Shown piece after piece: positions 7,699 through 15,467 of a DNA stretch of 38,207 nt. Each line of letters starts with the position of its first letter. Within the stretch, counting starts at the first letter, position 1. The notes under the pieces were generated by a model, which worked only from the letters and a program-made list of their open reading frames with translations, searched no databases and was not told the origin of the DNA. The translations under genes were made by a program, and so were the position numbers. Origin of the DNA: CAYJAD01 sp964371195 (GTDB taxonomy: Bacteria; Desulfobacterota; Desulfovibrionia; Desulfovibrionales; Desulfovibrionaceae); NCBI GenBank assembly GCA_964371195.1, contig CAYJLD010000015.1, forward strand, positions 1 through 38,207, written 5' to 3'.

Positions 7699-8616
7699 TT
7701 ATTTAAAAGCATTTTCAAAATTTGGAACAACTTGCTTTTTGCGGCTCATAACGCCATCAAGCCAAACGGACTTATCAGCGCATTTTACGCCAAAGGCTTT
7801 TTCAACAACAGAAGGATCGTCAGAAACTACGAGCATTTCAGAACCTTCTTTCATAATGTCGGTAAGAAGTAGGAATACGCTATGGCGTCCTTCACCTTTT
7901 ACACGCACAATTTCTTCATAAAGGCCATCTTTAACTTTATCAAGAAGGCTTAGGTCAACAACTTCTAATTGACCAATGCCAACTTTTTTACCACTCATAT
8001 CAAAGTCTTTGTAATCACGGAATACAAGGTCTTGCATGGATGCGCCATCTACGGCAGATTTAACTTTAAACATTTCCATACCAAGAGCCATGATATCATT
8101 AACACCAGCAATTTTAGCAAGAGCTTCAACTGCCTTTTTATCTGCATCGGTGCAGGTGGGTGATTTAAACATTACAGTATCAGACAAAATAGCACAAAGT
8201 AGGCCGCCAGCGATGCTTTTTGGAAGTTCAATGCCATAAAAGTCATACATGGATTTAATAACTGTACCAGTACACCCTACAGGCCAAGTCCAAATTTCAA
8301 GAGGATTAGACGTAGTTACATCACCTAGTTTGTGGTGGTCAACTATGCCTAAGATTTCTGCATCAGCGGTGCCTTTGGGGGCTTGTGCTAGATCAGAGAA
8401 ATCTACAAGTACAAGTTTTTGCCCGGCTACATCATCAACCACGGCAGGCGCGGTTAAGCCAAATTTTGCAAGTACAAATTCAGTTTCTGGGGTTGGTGCG
8501 CCTTGAGCTACTGCCTTAGCTTCTGTTCCGCGTTTGCTGTAAACATCAGCAACTGCAATGGCAGAAATAATGCTATCCGTATCTGGGTTCATGTGACCTA
8601 TAACTAATGCAGACAT
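7699..8616 (-). CDS. ppaC: Manganese-dependent inorganic pyrophosphatase
   Basis: A 305-residue cytosolic family II pyrophosphatase, full length. It splits pyrophosphate to two phosphates, pulling biosynthetic reactions forward. Metal-binding residues are visible: His8, Asp12 and Asp14 in GHMNPDTDS, Asp72 in VDFSD, Asp93-His94-His95 (DHH motif) and Asp146 in SDT. The C-terminal DHHA2 domain ends with the substrate-binding SRKKQ at 291-295. There are no CBS domains, so it is the simple, non-nucleotide-regulated form. The start has aaggag 6 nt upstream. The leader holds two inverted repeats. Assignment is certain. Confidence 0.97.
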   Translation of the reverse strand: MSALVIGHMNPDTDSIISAIAVADVYSKRGTEAKAVAQGAPTPETEFVLAKFGLTAPAVVDDVAGQKLVLVDFSDLAQAPKGTADAEILGIVDHHKLGDVTTSNPLEIWTWPVGCTGTVIKSMYDFYGIELPKSIAGGLLCAILSDTVMFKSPTCTDADKKAVEALAKIAGVNDIMALGMEMFKVKSAVDGASMQDLVFRDYKDFDMSGKKVGIGQLEVVDLSLLDKVKDGLYEEIVRVKGEGRHSVFLLLTDIMKEGSEMLVVSDDPSVVEKAFGVKCADKSVWLDGVMSRKKQVVPNFENAFK

Positions 8617-8652
8617 AGTAAACTCCTTAAATTAAGTTGGTTTTTTTAATGA

Positions 8653-8697
8653 TGTCGCTTAATCGACACAGTACTTTGTTATCTTTAGCACAAAGTA
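8653..8697. promoter_or_regulatory. Two inverted repeats in the ppaC leader
   Basis: tactttgt (8672-8679) and acaaagta (8690-8697) form a perfect 8-bp inverted repeat with a 10-nt gap. Next to it tgtcg (8653-8657) and cgaca (8664-8668) form a smaller one. A minus-strand TTGACT at 8715-8710 is the likely -35, which puts the larger repeat over the -10/start region, where an operator would sit. Confidence 0.4.
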
Positions 8698-8806
8698 TGA
8701 TAAAAGCCAAGTCAACAAATTGATAAAAGAGATGTTTTTTGTATAAAAAAATATATTTGAAGTTTTAAGTGTATAATTTTTAAAGTAAATATCAGCTGTA
8801 AAAAAG

Positions 8807-10003
8807 TTAAATATTTAACCCAGCCAAATAGCCGCTAGCGAAGGCAAAATGCAGGTTATATCCGCCAAGCTGCCCAGTGATATTTAGTAATTCACCAACA
8901 ATATACAAGTTATTATTAATTTTGCTGGCCATGCTCCATGGGTCAACCTCAGAGGTATTGATACCACCTTTGGCAGCCTCAGCTCTACTTAAATCCCCAA
9001 TTCCTTGTGGTATAACATTAAATTCATGTATGTTTTTACATATTTCATTACGTGCTTTACGTGATAATTCGGCAATTTTTCGTCTTGAAAAATCATGAGG
9101 AATTAGTTTGTCCGCAAGCCTTTGGGGCATGTGACGGCAAATTAGAGTACGTGCAAAAAGTTTAGCACATTCTTTGGCGTCTAGTAAATCAACTAAGGAA
9201 ATATTTGGTAAAAAATTTATATATATTGGAGTGTTGTTTTGCCAATGTCCTGATGTCTGTAGCGCACAAGGACCACTGATACCACCATGAGTAAATAATA
9301 GATGGTCAGTACAGTTATAATTTGCAGTTTGGATATTTGCCACTAAGCTTATGCCAGCTAAACCAGCCAAAGACCAATGTTTTGGCATATGAAACGCACA
9401 CAGGGCTGGTGTAAAATCTGTATAGCTGTGCCCCAATTGACTGGCAATATTAAGACCTGCATTGCTTGCACCAATATTTGACCAAGCAGAAGAACCCAGT
9501 GCTAGTATAAGGTTTTTGCTTTGTAATTGCAGTTCTTTTTGCTCAGAGTAACAATTTACATAGAAAGTATCATTATCTTTTATAGTATTATCTATTTTAT
9601 GCCCAAGAAAAAAATCACAACCAAGCTGTAAACAATCATGCACTAAGGCGCGCACAAATTGTTTAGCACTTTGGGTTCCAAATATTTGTCCATGTTCACG
9701 CTCTTCCCAAAGTAAATTATGTTTTTTAAAAAATTCAAATAAATAATGTGATGGGAAGGCATCCAAAGCTGGCTCAACAAAAATTTGATCACCAATATAG
9801 TGGTTACTGCTCATATTAAGATTGGTAAAATTGCATCGTCCACCACCACTAATACTAATCTTTTTTCCTGCGTGAGTGTTATGGTCTATGATGGCAATGC
9901 GAAGTTTACGCTTAGCAGCAGTTAAGGCACACATAAGTCCAGCTGCTCCTGCTCCTAATATAATGGCATCATAGGTATAATTTGATTTTTTTTCATTTGT
10001 CAT
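8807..10003 (-). CDS. BaiN/HI0933-like NAD(P)/FAD-dependent oxidoreductase
   Basis: A 398-residue flavoprotein of the HI0933/YhiN/BaiN family. It has the FAD dinucleotide fold with GAGAAG at 17-22, the family signature ISGGGRCNFTN at 51-61, and near the C-terminus IVGELLNITGQLGG followed by GYNLHFAFASG. Length is normal for the family. Members have unknown or varied activity; one gut member (BaiN) reduces bile-acid intermediates, which should not be assumed here. There is no Shine-Dalgarno: a promoter places the transcript start on the ATG itself. The family call is firm and the substrate unknown. Confidence 0.9.
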   Translation of the reverse strand: MTNEKKSNYTYDAIILGAGAAGLMCALTAAKRKLRIAIIDHNTHAGKKISISGGGRCNFTNLNMSSNHYIGDQIFVEPALDAFPSHYLFEFFKKHNLLWEEREHGQIFGTQSAKQFVRALVHDCLQLGCDFFLGHKIDNTIKDNDTFYVNCYSEQKELQLQSKNLILALGSSAWSNIGASNAGLNIASQLGHSYTDFTPALCAFHMPKHWSLAGLAGISLVANIQTANYNCTDHLLFTHGGISGPCALQTSGHWQNNTPIYINFLPNISLVDLLDAKECAKLFARTLICRHMPQRLADKLIPHDFSRRKIAELSRKARNEICKNIHEFNVIPQGIGDLSRAEAAKGGINTSEVDPWSMASKINNNLYIVGELLNITGQLGGYNLHFAFASGYLAGLNI

Positions 10004-10009
10004 GTGTAA

Positions 10010-10038
10010 ATTCTAGCAAAAAGATTGACCACTGCCAA
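10010..10038 (-). promoter_or_regulatory. Promoter giving a leaderless flavoprotein mRNA, with operator-like repeat
   Basis: On the minus strand TTGGCA (10038-10033), 17-nt spacer, TAGAAT (10015-10010); both boxes match 5/6. Only 6 nt separate the -10 from the ATG at 10003, so the expected start is the A of ATG. The inverted repeat accac (10028-10032) / gtggt (10040-10044) brackets the -35 and could be a repressor site. Confidence 0.65.
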
Positions 10039-10164
10039 GGTGGTAAAATAAAACCCAAAGAAGACTATAAAATGATGAATTTTTTAACGGTATGGCAAAG
10101 GTAATCGACTGTAACTATGCGTTATAAAATTATATTTTTTTGTGTGTACTTTAGACTTAAGTTC

Positions 10165-10193
10165 TTGACAAATCGTCTTTCCAAAGGCAGTAT
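10165..10193 (+). promoter_or_regulatory. Promoter of the DHH phosphoesterase gene
   Basis: TTGACA (10165-10170), 17-nt spacer, CAGTAT (10188-10193). The -35 is perfect and the -10 is weak (3/6). Confidence 0.5.
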
Positions 10194-10238
10194 TAATTCA
10201 TAAATTTCACGTTTCATAAATTTTAACTGGAGGCGAGT

Positions 10239-11165
10239 ATGGTAGCCCAGTATAGATTGGTTACACGTAGTGACTTTGATGGTCTTGTGTGTGCCGTCCT
10301 ACTAAAAAAAATTGATCTTGTCGGAGATATCTTATTTGTTCATCCAAAAGATGTGCAAGATGGGCGCATTGAACTTGGCAAGACTGATATTACAACCAAT
10401 TTGCCATACAGTCCGTATGTGCACATGTGTTTTGACCATCACCTTTCCGAAACATTGCGTTCCAATTCTAGCACACAAAATCACATTATGAATGCCTCAG
10501 CGCCATCAGCTGCTCGTGTTGTGTATGAATACTTTGGTGGTAAAGAACGTTTTCCAGATATTTCTGATGACATGATGATTGCTGTTGATAAATCTGACAC
10601 AGCAGATTTTAATATTGAAGAAATTTTGCACCCTAAGGGCTGGGTATTGCTAAGTTACTTAATGGATCCTCGTACTGGTCTTGGACGTTTTCGCGATTTT
10701 ACTATTAGCAATTATGAGCTTATGATGAAGATGATTGACCTCTGTGGGTCAGGCATGGGTATTGATGAAATCATTGAAGATTCTGACGTACAAGAGCGCA
10801 TAAAGCTTTATTTTGAATATGAGGAAAAGGCTAAGGAGCAATTAAAAGAGTGTTCCAAAATTTATGATAATTTAATTGAACTTGATTTACGTGATGTAGA
10901 CCCAATTTGGCCTACTAACAGATTTACACTTTATGCTTTATTTCCACAGTGTAATATTTCTTCACACATTATGTGGGGCTTACAGCGTAGGAATGTTGTT
11001 TTTGCTGTGGGTAAATCTATACTTAACCGTTCATCCAATGTAAATATTGGTGAAATAATGCTTACTTATGGTGGTGGAGGGCATAAAAATGCCGGAACTT
11101 GTCAAGTTCCTACCGACCATGCTGAAGATACCTTGCTTGAACTACGTAGGCTTTTGCAAGGCTAA
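10239..11165 (+). CDS. DHH-family phosphoesterase (exopolyphosphatase-like)
   Basis: A 308-residue cytosolic DHH/DHHA1 protein. The DHH domain has SDFDG at 11-15 (metal ligands) and CFDHH at 65-68; the DHHA1 domain has the GGGGHKNAG motif at 278-286. The family includes exopolyphosphatase-like enzymes, nanoRNases (NrnA) and c-di-AMP phosphodiesterases. The SDFDG form, instead of the NrnA-type H-x-x-P-D-x-D, points to the group often annotated as exopolyphosphatase, but the substrate is not determinable. The ATG has ggagg 7 nt upstream. It is the second DHH-type enzyme here, with ppaC on the far side of the flavoprotein. A terminator follows. Confidence 0.85.
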   Translation: MVAQYRLVTRSDFDGLVCAVLLKKIDLVGDILFVHPKDVQDGRIELGKTDITTNLPYSPYVHMCFDHHLSETLRSNSSTQNHIMNASAPSAARVVYEYFGGKERFPDISDDMMIAVDKSDTADFNIEEILHPKGWVLLSYLMDPRTGLGRFRDFTISNYELMMKMIDLCGSGMGIDEIIEDSDVQERIKLYFEYEEKAKEQLKECSKIYDNLIELDLRDVDPIWPTNRFTLYALFPQCNISSHIMWGLQRRNVVFAVGKSILNRSSNVNIGEIMLTYGGGGHKNAGTCQVPTDHAEDTLLELRRLLQG

Positions 11166-11185
11166 TGTAAAAATTATGTAAAAAT

Positions 11186-11219
11186 CGCCCTTATGGCTTA
11201 CGCTGTAAGGGCGTTTTTT
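11186..11219 (+). terminator. Intrinsic terminator of the DHH gene
   Basis: Stem cgccctta (11186-11193) with taagggcg (11206-11213), a 12-nt loop, then six T's. The T-run overlaps the stop codon of the convergent Cys-cluster gene. Confidence 0.9.
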
Positions 11220-12042
11220 ATTTTGTTTGATTAATAATATTATACACAATTTCTGGCATACTTCTGCCATCCGTAGAGAAAAGAATATTATTACATAATT
11301 GCATAATGCTTTTGCGTACCAAATGATGTCCAGTGTAAAGGCTATATTGCATAGTATGTTTTCCGTATGTACCTTCTTGTTTAGTGCAACAGCTTGAATT
11401 AACAGAGATAGTGCTGCGACAAGCATATGGACGAACCATATATATACTGCAAGTATTTTGGGCACTTAAAAAGGGGCATGCTTGATTATAATCTTCTAAA
11501 CTATGAGCTTTATTGTCATGTCCATTGGTATAAAGTTCCTTGGCCCAAGCAATATATGAAGCGCGAAAATTATGAGTATCAATGTCCCAAATGGCATAAT
11601 TATTAATAAATACTGCTTTAAGTTGTGCATGGGCATTAAGATATGCAACTATAAGCAAAGCTTCGCTTGCATCACACATTACAAGATGATGACAGCATCC
11701 AGCACACCCTTTATGGCAAACAAAGCTCTGACCTTGTTCTTGGCAAGCTTTAGCCATTATTTCGCCATCTTTTGCTAGTTTTGTATTTGCTAAGTTTAAA
11801 ATATCAAAGATTATACTTTCTTTTTTATTACTTTTTAATAAATATGTAATCTTTTCAATGTTATGCAAAAAGATTTCAGGTGGACTTTCTTGCTGTAAAA
11901 GCATGCCAGCATTAAAACAGTCATTAATTATGCATTGCAATTCTTGTACTGGCACCTTTAATAGAGGCATGTTTTCCCAGTCATAATTATTAAATAATTT
12001 ATCATAATTATGACCTTGTAACCATGATGACATTGCTGGCAT
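11218..12042 (-). CDS. YkgJ-type cysteine-cluster protein
   Basis: A 274-residue soluble protein with the YkgJ/CxxCxxCC signature: Cys109, Cys113, Cys116 and Cys117 in CHKGCAGCCHH, and later Cys residues in ACPFL, NTCSIY, RPYACR and SSCC. These probably bind zinc or an iron-sulfur centre. The biochemical role of the family is not known. About 100 N-terminal residues precede the cluster and are not recognised. The ATG at 12042 is chosen because ggag lies 5 nt upstream; an in-frame GTG two codons earlier overlaps that site. It follows the DUF533 gene by about 60 nt. Confidence 0.8.
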   Translation of the reverse strand: MPAMSSWLQGHNYDKLFNNYDWENMPLLKVPVQELQCIINDCFNAGMLLQQESPPEIFLHNIEKITYLLKSNKKESIIFDILNLANTKLAKDGEIMAKACQEQGQSFVCHKGCAGCCHHLVMCDASEALLIVAYLNAHAQLKAVFINNYAIWDIDTHNFRASYIAWAKELYTNGHDNKAHSLEDYNQACPFLSAQNTCSIYMVRPYACRSTISVNSSCCTKQEGTYGKHTMQYSLYTGHHLVRKSIMQLCNNILFSTDGRSMPEIVYNIINQTK

Positions 12043-12061
12043 ACCCACTCCAATAATTTAA

Positions 12062-12090
12062 GCCTTCTACACAGTAATTGTGCAGAAGGC
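12062..12090 (-). terminator. Intercistronic stem-loop
   Basis: Arms at 12062-12073 and 12079-12090 pair at 11 of 12 positions with a 5-nt loop, between the DUF533 gene and the Cys-cluster gene. There is no T-run on the minus strand, so it is more likely a partial terminator or mRNA-stability element. Confidence 0.5.
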
Positions 12091-12106
12091 TTATTTTTAA
12101 GCTGTA

Positions 12107-12838
12107 TTAGGCATTCATGGATTGACGAGCAGCTATTGCTTCTTGTTCTAAGGTATTTTTTTCAACATCATTAAGATTTAGGGCTTTGGCAAGTCCATCA
12201 AGATAGCTGCGTTCCATGAAGGAATCAATGTCAATGGCCGCACAAGACAGTCTATACAGGTCGTGAGCCTCTTCAGCATTATTAATTTTTGCTGCAAGAG
12301 CAGTGGGGTCAATGGGCTTATTTAATAGTCCATCAAGTAAGCCCACAATTTCTTGTCCAGGAAATAGTGCTTCTGCTGCATTGTGTATATTTTGTCTTTC
12401 TTCATCATCAATATGGCCGTCAGCGCGTGCCGCAAAAACCATGGCTTCTAATAGTATAATGGCGGTATTTTCCGTTGGAGGCAAGGCTTGTGCGGGTTGA
12501 TTTTGATCAGTATTTTGAGCTGGTTGAGAACTTTGCCCACTTGGAATAGTATTTTTATTTTGGGACCATTTTTGGTAAAAGTTCCATGCAAGAGCACCAG
12601 CAGCGGCAGTTCCGCCAACAACTAAAGCACCTTTTGCCATTTTTTTTACTTTTTTACCAGAAAACAATGCGCCCACAAGGCCACCAATAGCAGCTGAACC
12701 TAGCAAACCACCAACACCACCCATGCTATTGGCAGCATTTTTAACACTTGCAGCAGCATTGCCACCAAGTGCTGAGTTTATTGTATTACCAATATCACCA
12801 AAACTGCCACCTTTTACGGCATCTAAAATATTTTTCAT
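12107..12838 (-). CDS. DUF533 / TerB-like inner-membrane protein
   Basis: A 243-residue protein of the DUF533 (YebE-like) family. The N-terminal ~90 residues are Gly/Ala-rich with hydrophobic stretches (GGVGGLLGSAAIGGLVGALF and ALVVGGTAAAGALAW) that may lie in the membrane. A Gln/Pro/Asn-rich linker (about 93-125) leads to a C-terminal TerB-like helical domain with MVFAARADGHIDDEER, an acidic helix-loop that could bind a metal. Function is unknown; the E. coli relative is a stress-related membrane protein. The ATG has gagg 6 nt upstream. Confidence 0.85.
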   Translation of the reverse strand: MKNILDAVKGGSFGDIGNTINSALGGNAAASVKNAANSMGGVGGLLGSAAIGGLVGALFSGKKVKKMAKGALVVGGTAAAGALAWNFYQKWSQNKNTIPSGQSSQPAQNTDQNQPAQALPPTENTAIILLEAMVFAARADGHIDDEERQNIHNAAEALFPGQEIVGLLDGLLNKPIDPTALAAKINNAEEAHDLYRLSCAAIDIDSFMERSYLDGLAKALNLNDVEKNTLEQEAIAARQSMNA

Positions 12839-12982
12839 ATATACCTCGTTTAAATTGATTGACTATAATGTAAGTTCATAAGGTCATTTTGTACAGAGAT
12901 TTTAAATTTTAGTGTATTTTAATATTAACTTATTTGAACAATTAAGTAAGATTCATGGGTACTTATATATGGCTAGCTACAC

Positions 12983-13699
12983 TCAACGTATTACCCTTGC
13001 AATTACAGCAATATAAATTTTTTTTGCTCCAGCATTTCTTAGGCTTAAACTGGCATGGCGCAAGGTAGAGCCAGTGGTTATAACATCATCTATTAGTAAA
13101 ATATTTTTATCTTTAACACTTTGAGAATTAAAACTTTTTGATGGATTATTTTTCCTGTCGGATGCTTGTAGTGTGCTTTGAGGTGGAGTATAGCGAGTGC
13201 GTAGCAATGCTTCATGAGCAATTGGTAACATTAGTTTCTTTTCTAATGGGCGACAAATTTCTAGTATATGGTTAAATCCTTCATCTTTAAGTCGTTTATC
13301 ATGGCGAGGCATGGGCACAATCATATGACAGCTTGGCAGAGATAAGCATGCGTCATATAAATAACTTGCAAACAATGGCAAGAGTGATAAATCTGCAGAA
13401 AATTTATATTTTAATATTAAAGCCTTGAGTAAATCATCATAAATTCCATAAAAACTTAGAGCGTCCCAAGGTGGCGGACTCTTAACACATTCCAGACAAA
13501 CATGTTCAGCTGATGGTATATGCTGGCCGCATAGCTTACAGATATTGTTTGTTTTTATTTTTACATGGTTTATGCATTTGTTGCAAAGGTAGGATTGGTC
13601 AGTGGATGGTATAAAGGGAATATGGCAAGCAAGACAGCGTTGCTCATTAAAAAAATAGCCACGTAAGTGTTTATGTAGCATGGCTATTTTATATAACAT
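12983..13699 (-). CDS. ComF-family phosphoribosyltransferase-like protein
   Basis: A 238-residue protein with an N-terminal zinc-binding region of four CxxC pairs (Cys22/25, 39/42, 54/57, 68/71) and a C-terminal type I phosphoribosyltransferase fold with the PRPP loop ILLIDDVITTGST at 200-212. ComF (B. subtilis) and its relative GntX/ComFC take part in DNA uptake by competent cells, but many bacteria keep the gene without full competence. No other competence gene is present except the ComFB-like one 8 kb away. There is no Shine-Dalgarno at ATG 13699 or at the alternative ATG 13681. A promoter ends a few nt upstream. Confidence 0.92.
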   Translation of the reverse strand: MLYKIAMLHKHLRGYFFNEQRCLACHIPFIPSTDQSYLCNKCINHVKIKTNNICKLCGQHIPSAEHVCLECVKSPPPWDALSFYGIYDDLLKALILKYKFSADLSLLPLFASYLYDACLSLPSCHMIVPMPRHDKRLKDEGFNHILEICRPLEKKLMLPIAHEALLRTRYTPPQSTLQASDRKNNPSKSFNSQSVKDKNILLIDDVITTGSTLRHASLSLRNAGAKKIYIAVIARVIR

Positions 13700-13711
13700 A
13701 TAAATTCTTTT

Positions 13712-13740
13712 TTTATAAAGTTATAATTATCAGCAGTTAA
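13712..13740 (-). promoter_or_regulatory. Promoter of the ComF-family gene
   Basis: On the minus strand TTAACT (13740-13735), 17-nt spacer, TATAAA (13717-13712; 5/6). The predicted start is about 6 nt before ATG 13699, so the leader is very short. Confidence 0.5.
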
Positions 13741-13754
13741 GCTAATGAAGGACT

Positions 13755-14106
13755 TAGTCGAAGCTGAAAAAGTCATTTTCCAATGACTTTTTCTAAAAGG
13801 CACGGCCACTCCAAATGCCCTAACGGGACGCCGCAAGTTCGACCCAACGGGCACGTAGTGTTCCTGTTAGGTCAAGAATGAGTCTTACTGGAATCGCATG
13901 CAAAGTAATTGCGGCTCATTTTGCGTGGCGCAAAATTTTTCTTTAATAAAATTTTCGTTAGCCGACACTTGAAAAATCTATTTTACACGTCATAAAATTG
14001 CCAGAAATTCGCATTTTATGCTCTTGTTTCTTACAGTTTTTTTAGCTCATTTTAGCTATAAAAATAATTTGTTTCAAGCATTTACCATGTTTTTCAATGT
14101 CGACTA
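13755..14106 (+). repeat. Dispersed repeat, copy C (352 bp, complete MITE-like element)
   Basis: Bounded by 17-nt terminal inverted repeats: left tagtcgaagctgaaaaa (13755-13771), right (reverse complement of 14090-14106) tagtcgacattgaaaaa, 14 of 17 identical. Inside are a perfect 11-bp hairpin (13767-13777 with 13782-13792), ctaaaaggcacg, a 110-nt middle, the palindrome attttgcg/cgcaaaat (about 13918-13936), and a right half shared with copy D. It has no coding capacity. It fills most of the 430-bp gap between the ComF and flavoprotein genes. Both ends carry TA, as in elements moved by IS630/mariner-type enzymes; no longer target duplication is visible. Confidence 0.75.
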
Positions 14107-14129
14107 CCAAAATATGGTTTAATGTACGG

Positions 14130-14759
14130 TTATTCTTGTCGCCCTTGGTTTTCCACCACCATAGCTTGAGCCCTAGTGCCTAGCTCAAATAGTCGTGAAC
14201 AGGCCACACCGTCTGCTGCCAGTTCATCAGGAGCATCATAGCCATACATCTGACATGTTTCTAATAGCCTTACGTCAAATAAATCCAGAAAATACTGCAA
14301 TGATAGTATACTACCCTCAAAGAGTTTATCGCCACGAGTTCTAGCTGCAACAAGGCCAGCAACAGCTGGTTTTGGTTTAGGGTTAGGTATATACTTACCT
14401 TGCTTTATAAGTTTTTCGCGCTTTGCCCAAAGGCATTGGGCACGGTCTATAAATCCTTTGAGCTGGCCTGGGAGATGATAGAAGAAAATAGGAGCAGCAA
14501 TAAAAATTAATGGCGCTTCTTGAATTTGTTTAAATAAAGTAGAAGTATCATCTCTAATATCAAGTGTACATCGGCTCTTTGGATCTTCAAAACAGGCATG
14601 GCAAACAGTACAGGGAGCGATTGAGAAGTCGCGCAAGAATGTTACCTCGGCTTGACCTCCTGCACTACGTACACCTTGAACAAAGTTGTGTACCATAAAG
14701 TCTGAATTTCCTCTAGCACGAGGACTACAGGCTAAAACACGGATAGGGGCGTCTTGCAT
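14130..14759 (-). CDS. Iron-sulfur flavoprotein / NADPH-dependent FMN reductase family
   Basis: A 209-residue flavodoxin-fold protein. An N-terminal phosphate loop for FMN (CSPRARGNSD, 11-20) precedes the compact cluster motif Cys50-x2-Cys53-x2-Cys56-x7-Cys64, as in Isf-type iron-sulfur flavoproteins that bind a 4Fe-4S cluster next to FMN. APIFFYHLPGQLKGFIDR (about 89-106) is the second flavin-contact region. It probably moves electrons between ferredoxin or NAD(P)H and an oxidised acceptor such as oxygen or peroxide in anaerobes. The ATG lies 3 nt after the MBL-fold gene's stop, with gaggtag just upstream, so translation is likely coupled. Confidence 0.85.
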   Translation of the reverse strand: MQDAPIRVLACSPRARGNSDFMVHNFVQGVRSAGGQAEVTFLRDFSIAPCTVCHACFEDPKSRCTLDIRDDTSTLFKQIQEAPLIFIAAPIFFYHLPGQLKGFIDRAQCLWAKREKLIKQGKYIPNPKPKPAVAGLVAARTRGDKLFEGSILSLQYFLDLFDVRLLETCQMYGYDAPDELAADGVACSRLFELGTRAQAMVVENQGRQE

Positions 14760-14762
14760 AAT

Positions 14763-15389
14763 CTACCTCACAAAAGAACCACAATATGGGTTATTGTTTT
14801 TCTCATCATCTACTGAGCTTGCTGGGCCATGTCCAGGGTATACCATACTATCAGGTGGAAGAGTAAAAATTTCTTTTTTAATAGAGCTAATTAGAGTATC
14901 TAAATCACCACCTGGTAAGTCAGAGCGACCAATGGAGCGATAAAAAAGTAAATCACCAGTAAATACTGCCTGCATACTTGGAAAGTACATAGACATACTA
15001 CCAGGGCTATGACCTGGAGTATGCATGGCGGTGAAGCTAAGTCCACCAAAAGTATATGGACCAGGATTGAAGGGGCTAGCTTCAAATTTTTTTACTTTTG
15101 GAAAACCCCACATGCCACCGTTACCTGCTTCTTGCTCAAGTAAAAATGAATCGTGAGGAGGCGAATATATGGGGGCATTTGTGGCAAGGTGTAAGTCTTG
15201 GACACCATATATATGATCAAAGTGGAGGTGGGTTATGCAAATTGCCAAGAGTTTTATCTTATTTTGCTCAAGGAACTTAATTATGGGCTTAGGATCACCG
15301 CCTGGATCAATGGCAATGGCCTCACCATTATCATAAATGAGATAACAATTAGTCTCAAGAGGGCCAATACTAAAACATTTTACAGGCAT
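14763..15389 (-). CDS. MBL-fold hydrolase (glyoxalase II-like)
   Basis: A 208-residue metallo-beta-lactamase-fold enzyme with the complete two-metal site: THLHFDH (His54, His56, Asp58, His59), His127 in HTPGHS, Asp146 in TGDLLF and His187 in YPGHG. It resembles the YcbL/GloB-like group of small glyoxalase II-type thioester hydrolases; the substrate is unproven. I use ATG 15389 because ggagg lies 4 nt upstream; an in-frame start at 15413 would fall inside a 13-bp hairpin. Coupled to the iron-sulfur flavoprotein gene downstream. Confidence 0.88.
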   Translation of the reverse strand: MPVKCFSIGPLETNCYLIYDNGEAIAIDPGGDPKPIIKFLEQNKIKLLAICITHLHFDHIYGVQDLHLATNAPIYSPPHDSFLLEQEAGNGGMWGFPKVKKFEASPFNPGPYTFGGLSFTAMHTPGHSPGSMSMYFPSMQAVFTGDLLFYRSIGRSDLPGGDLDTLISSIKKEIFTLPPDSMVYPGHGPASSVDDEKNNNPYCGSFVR

Positions 15390-15407
15390 AAGTCCTCCGG
15401 ATTTAGT

Positions 15408-15439
15408 CTGCATTCCTCATATTTAAATGAGGAATGCAG
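15408..15439 (-). terminator. Perfect 13-bp stem-loop between ilvC and the MBL gene
   Basis: Arms 15408-15420 and 15427-15439 pair perfectly around a 6-nt loop. There is no T-run on the minus strand. It may reduce read-through from the ilv genes or protect the ilvC mRNA 3' end. Confidence 0.6.
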
Positions 15440-15467
15440 ATATGTAAAAATAGTAAAAGGGTAGTTT

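Noticed and set aside
8807..11165. Phosphate-metabolism cluster (ppaC, flavoprotein, DHH phosphoesterase)
   Set aside because: The genes are on different strands with separate promoters, and the DHH substrate is unknown, so proximity alone does not support a cluster.
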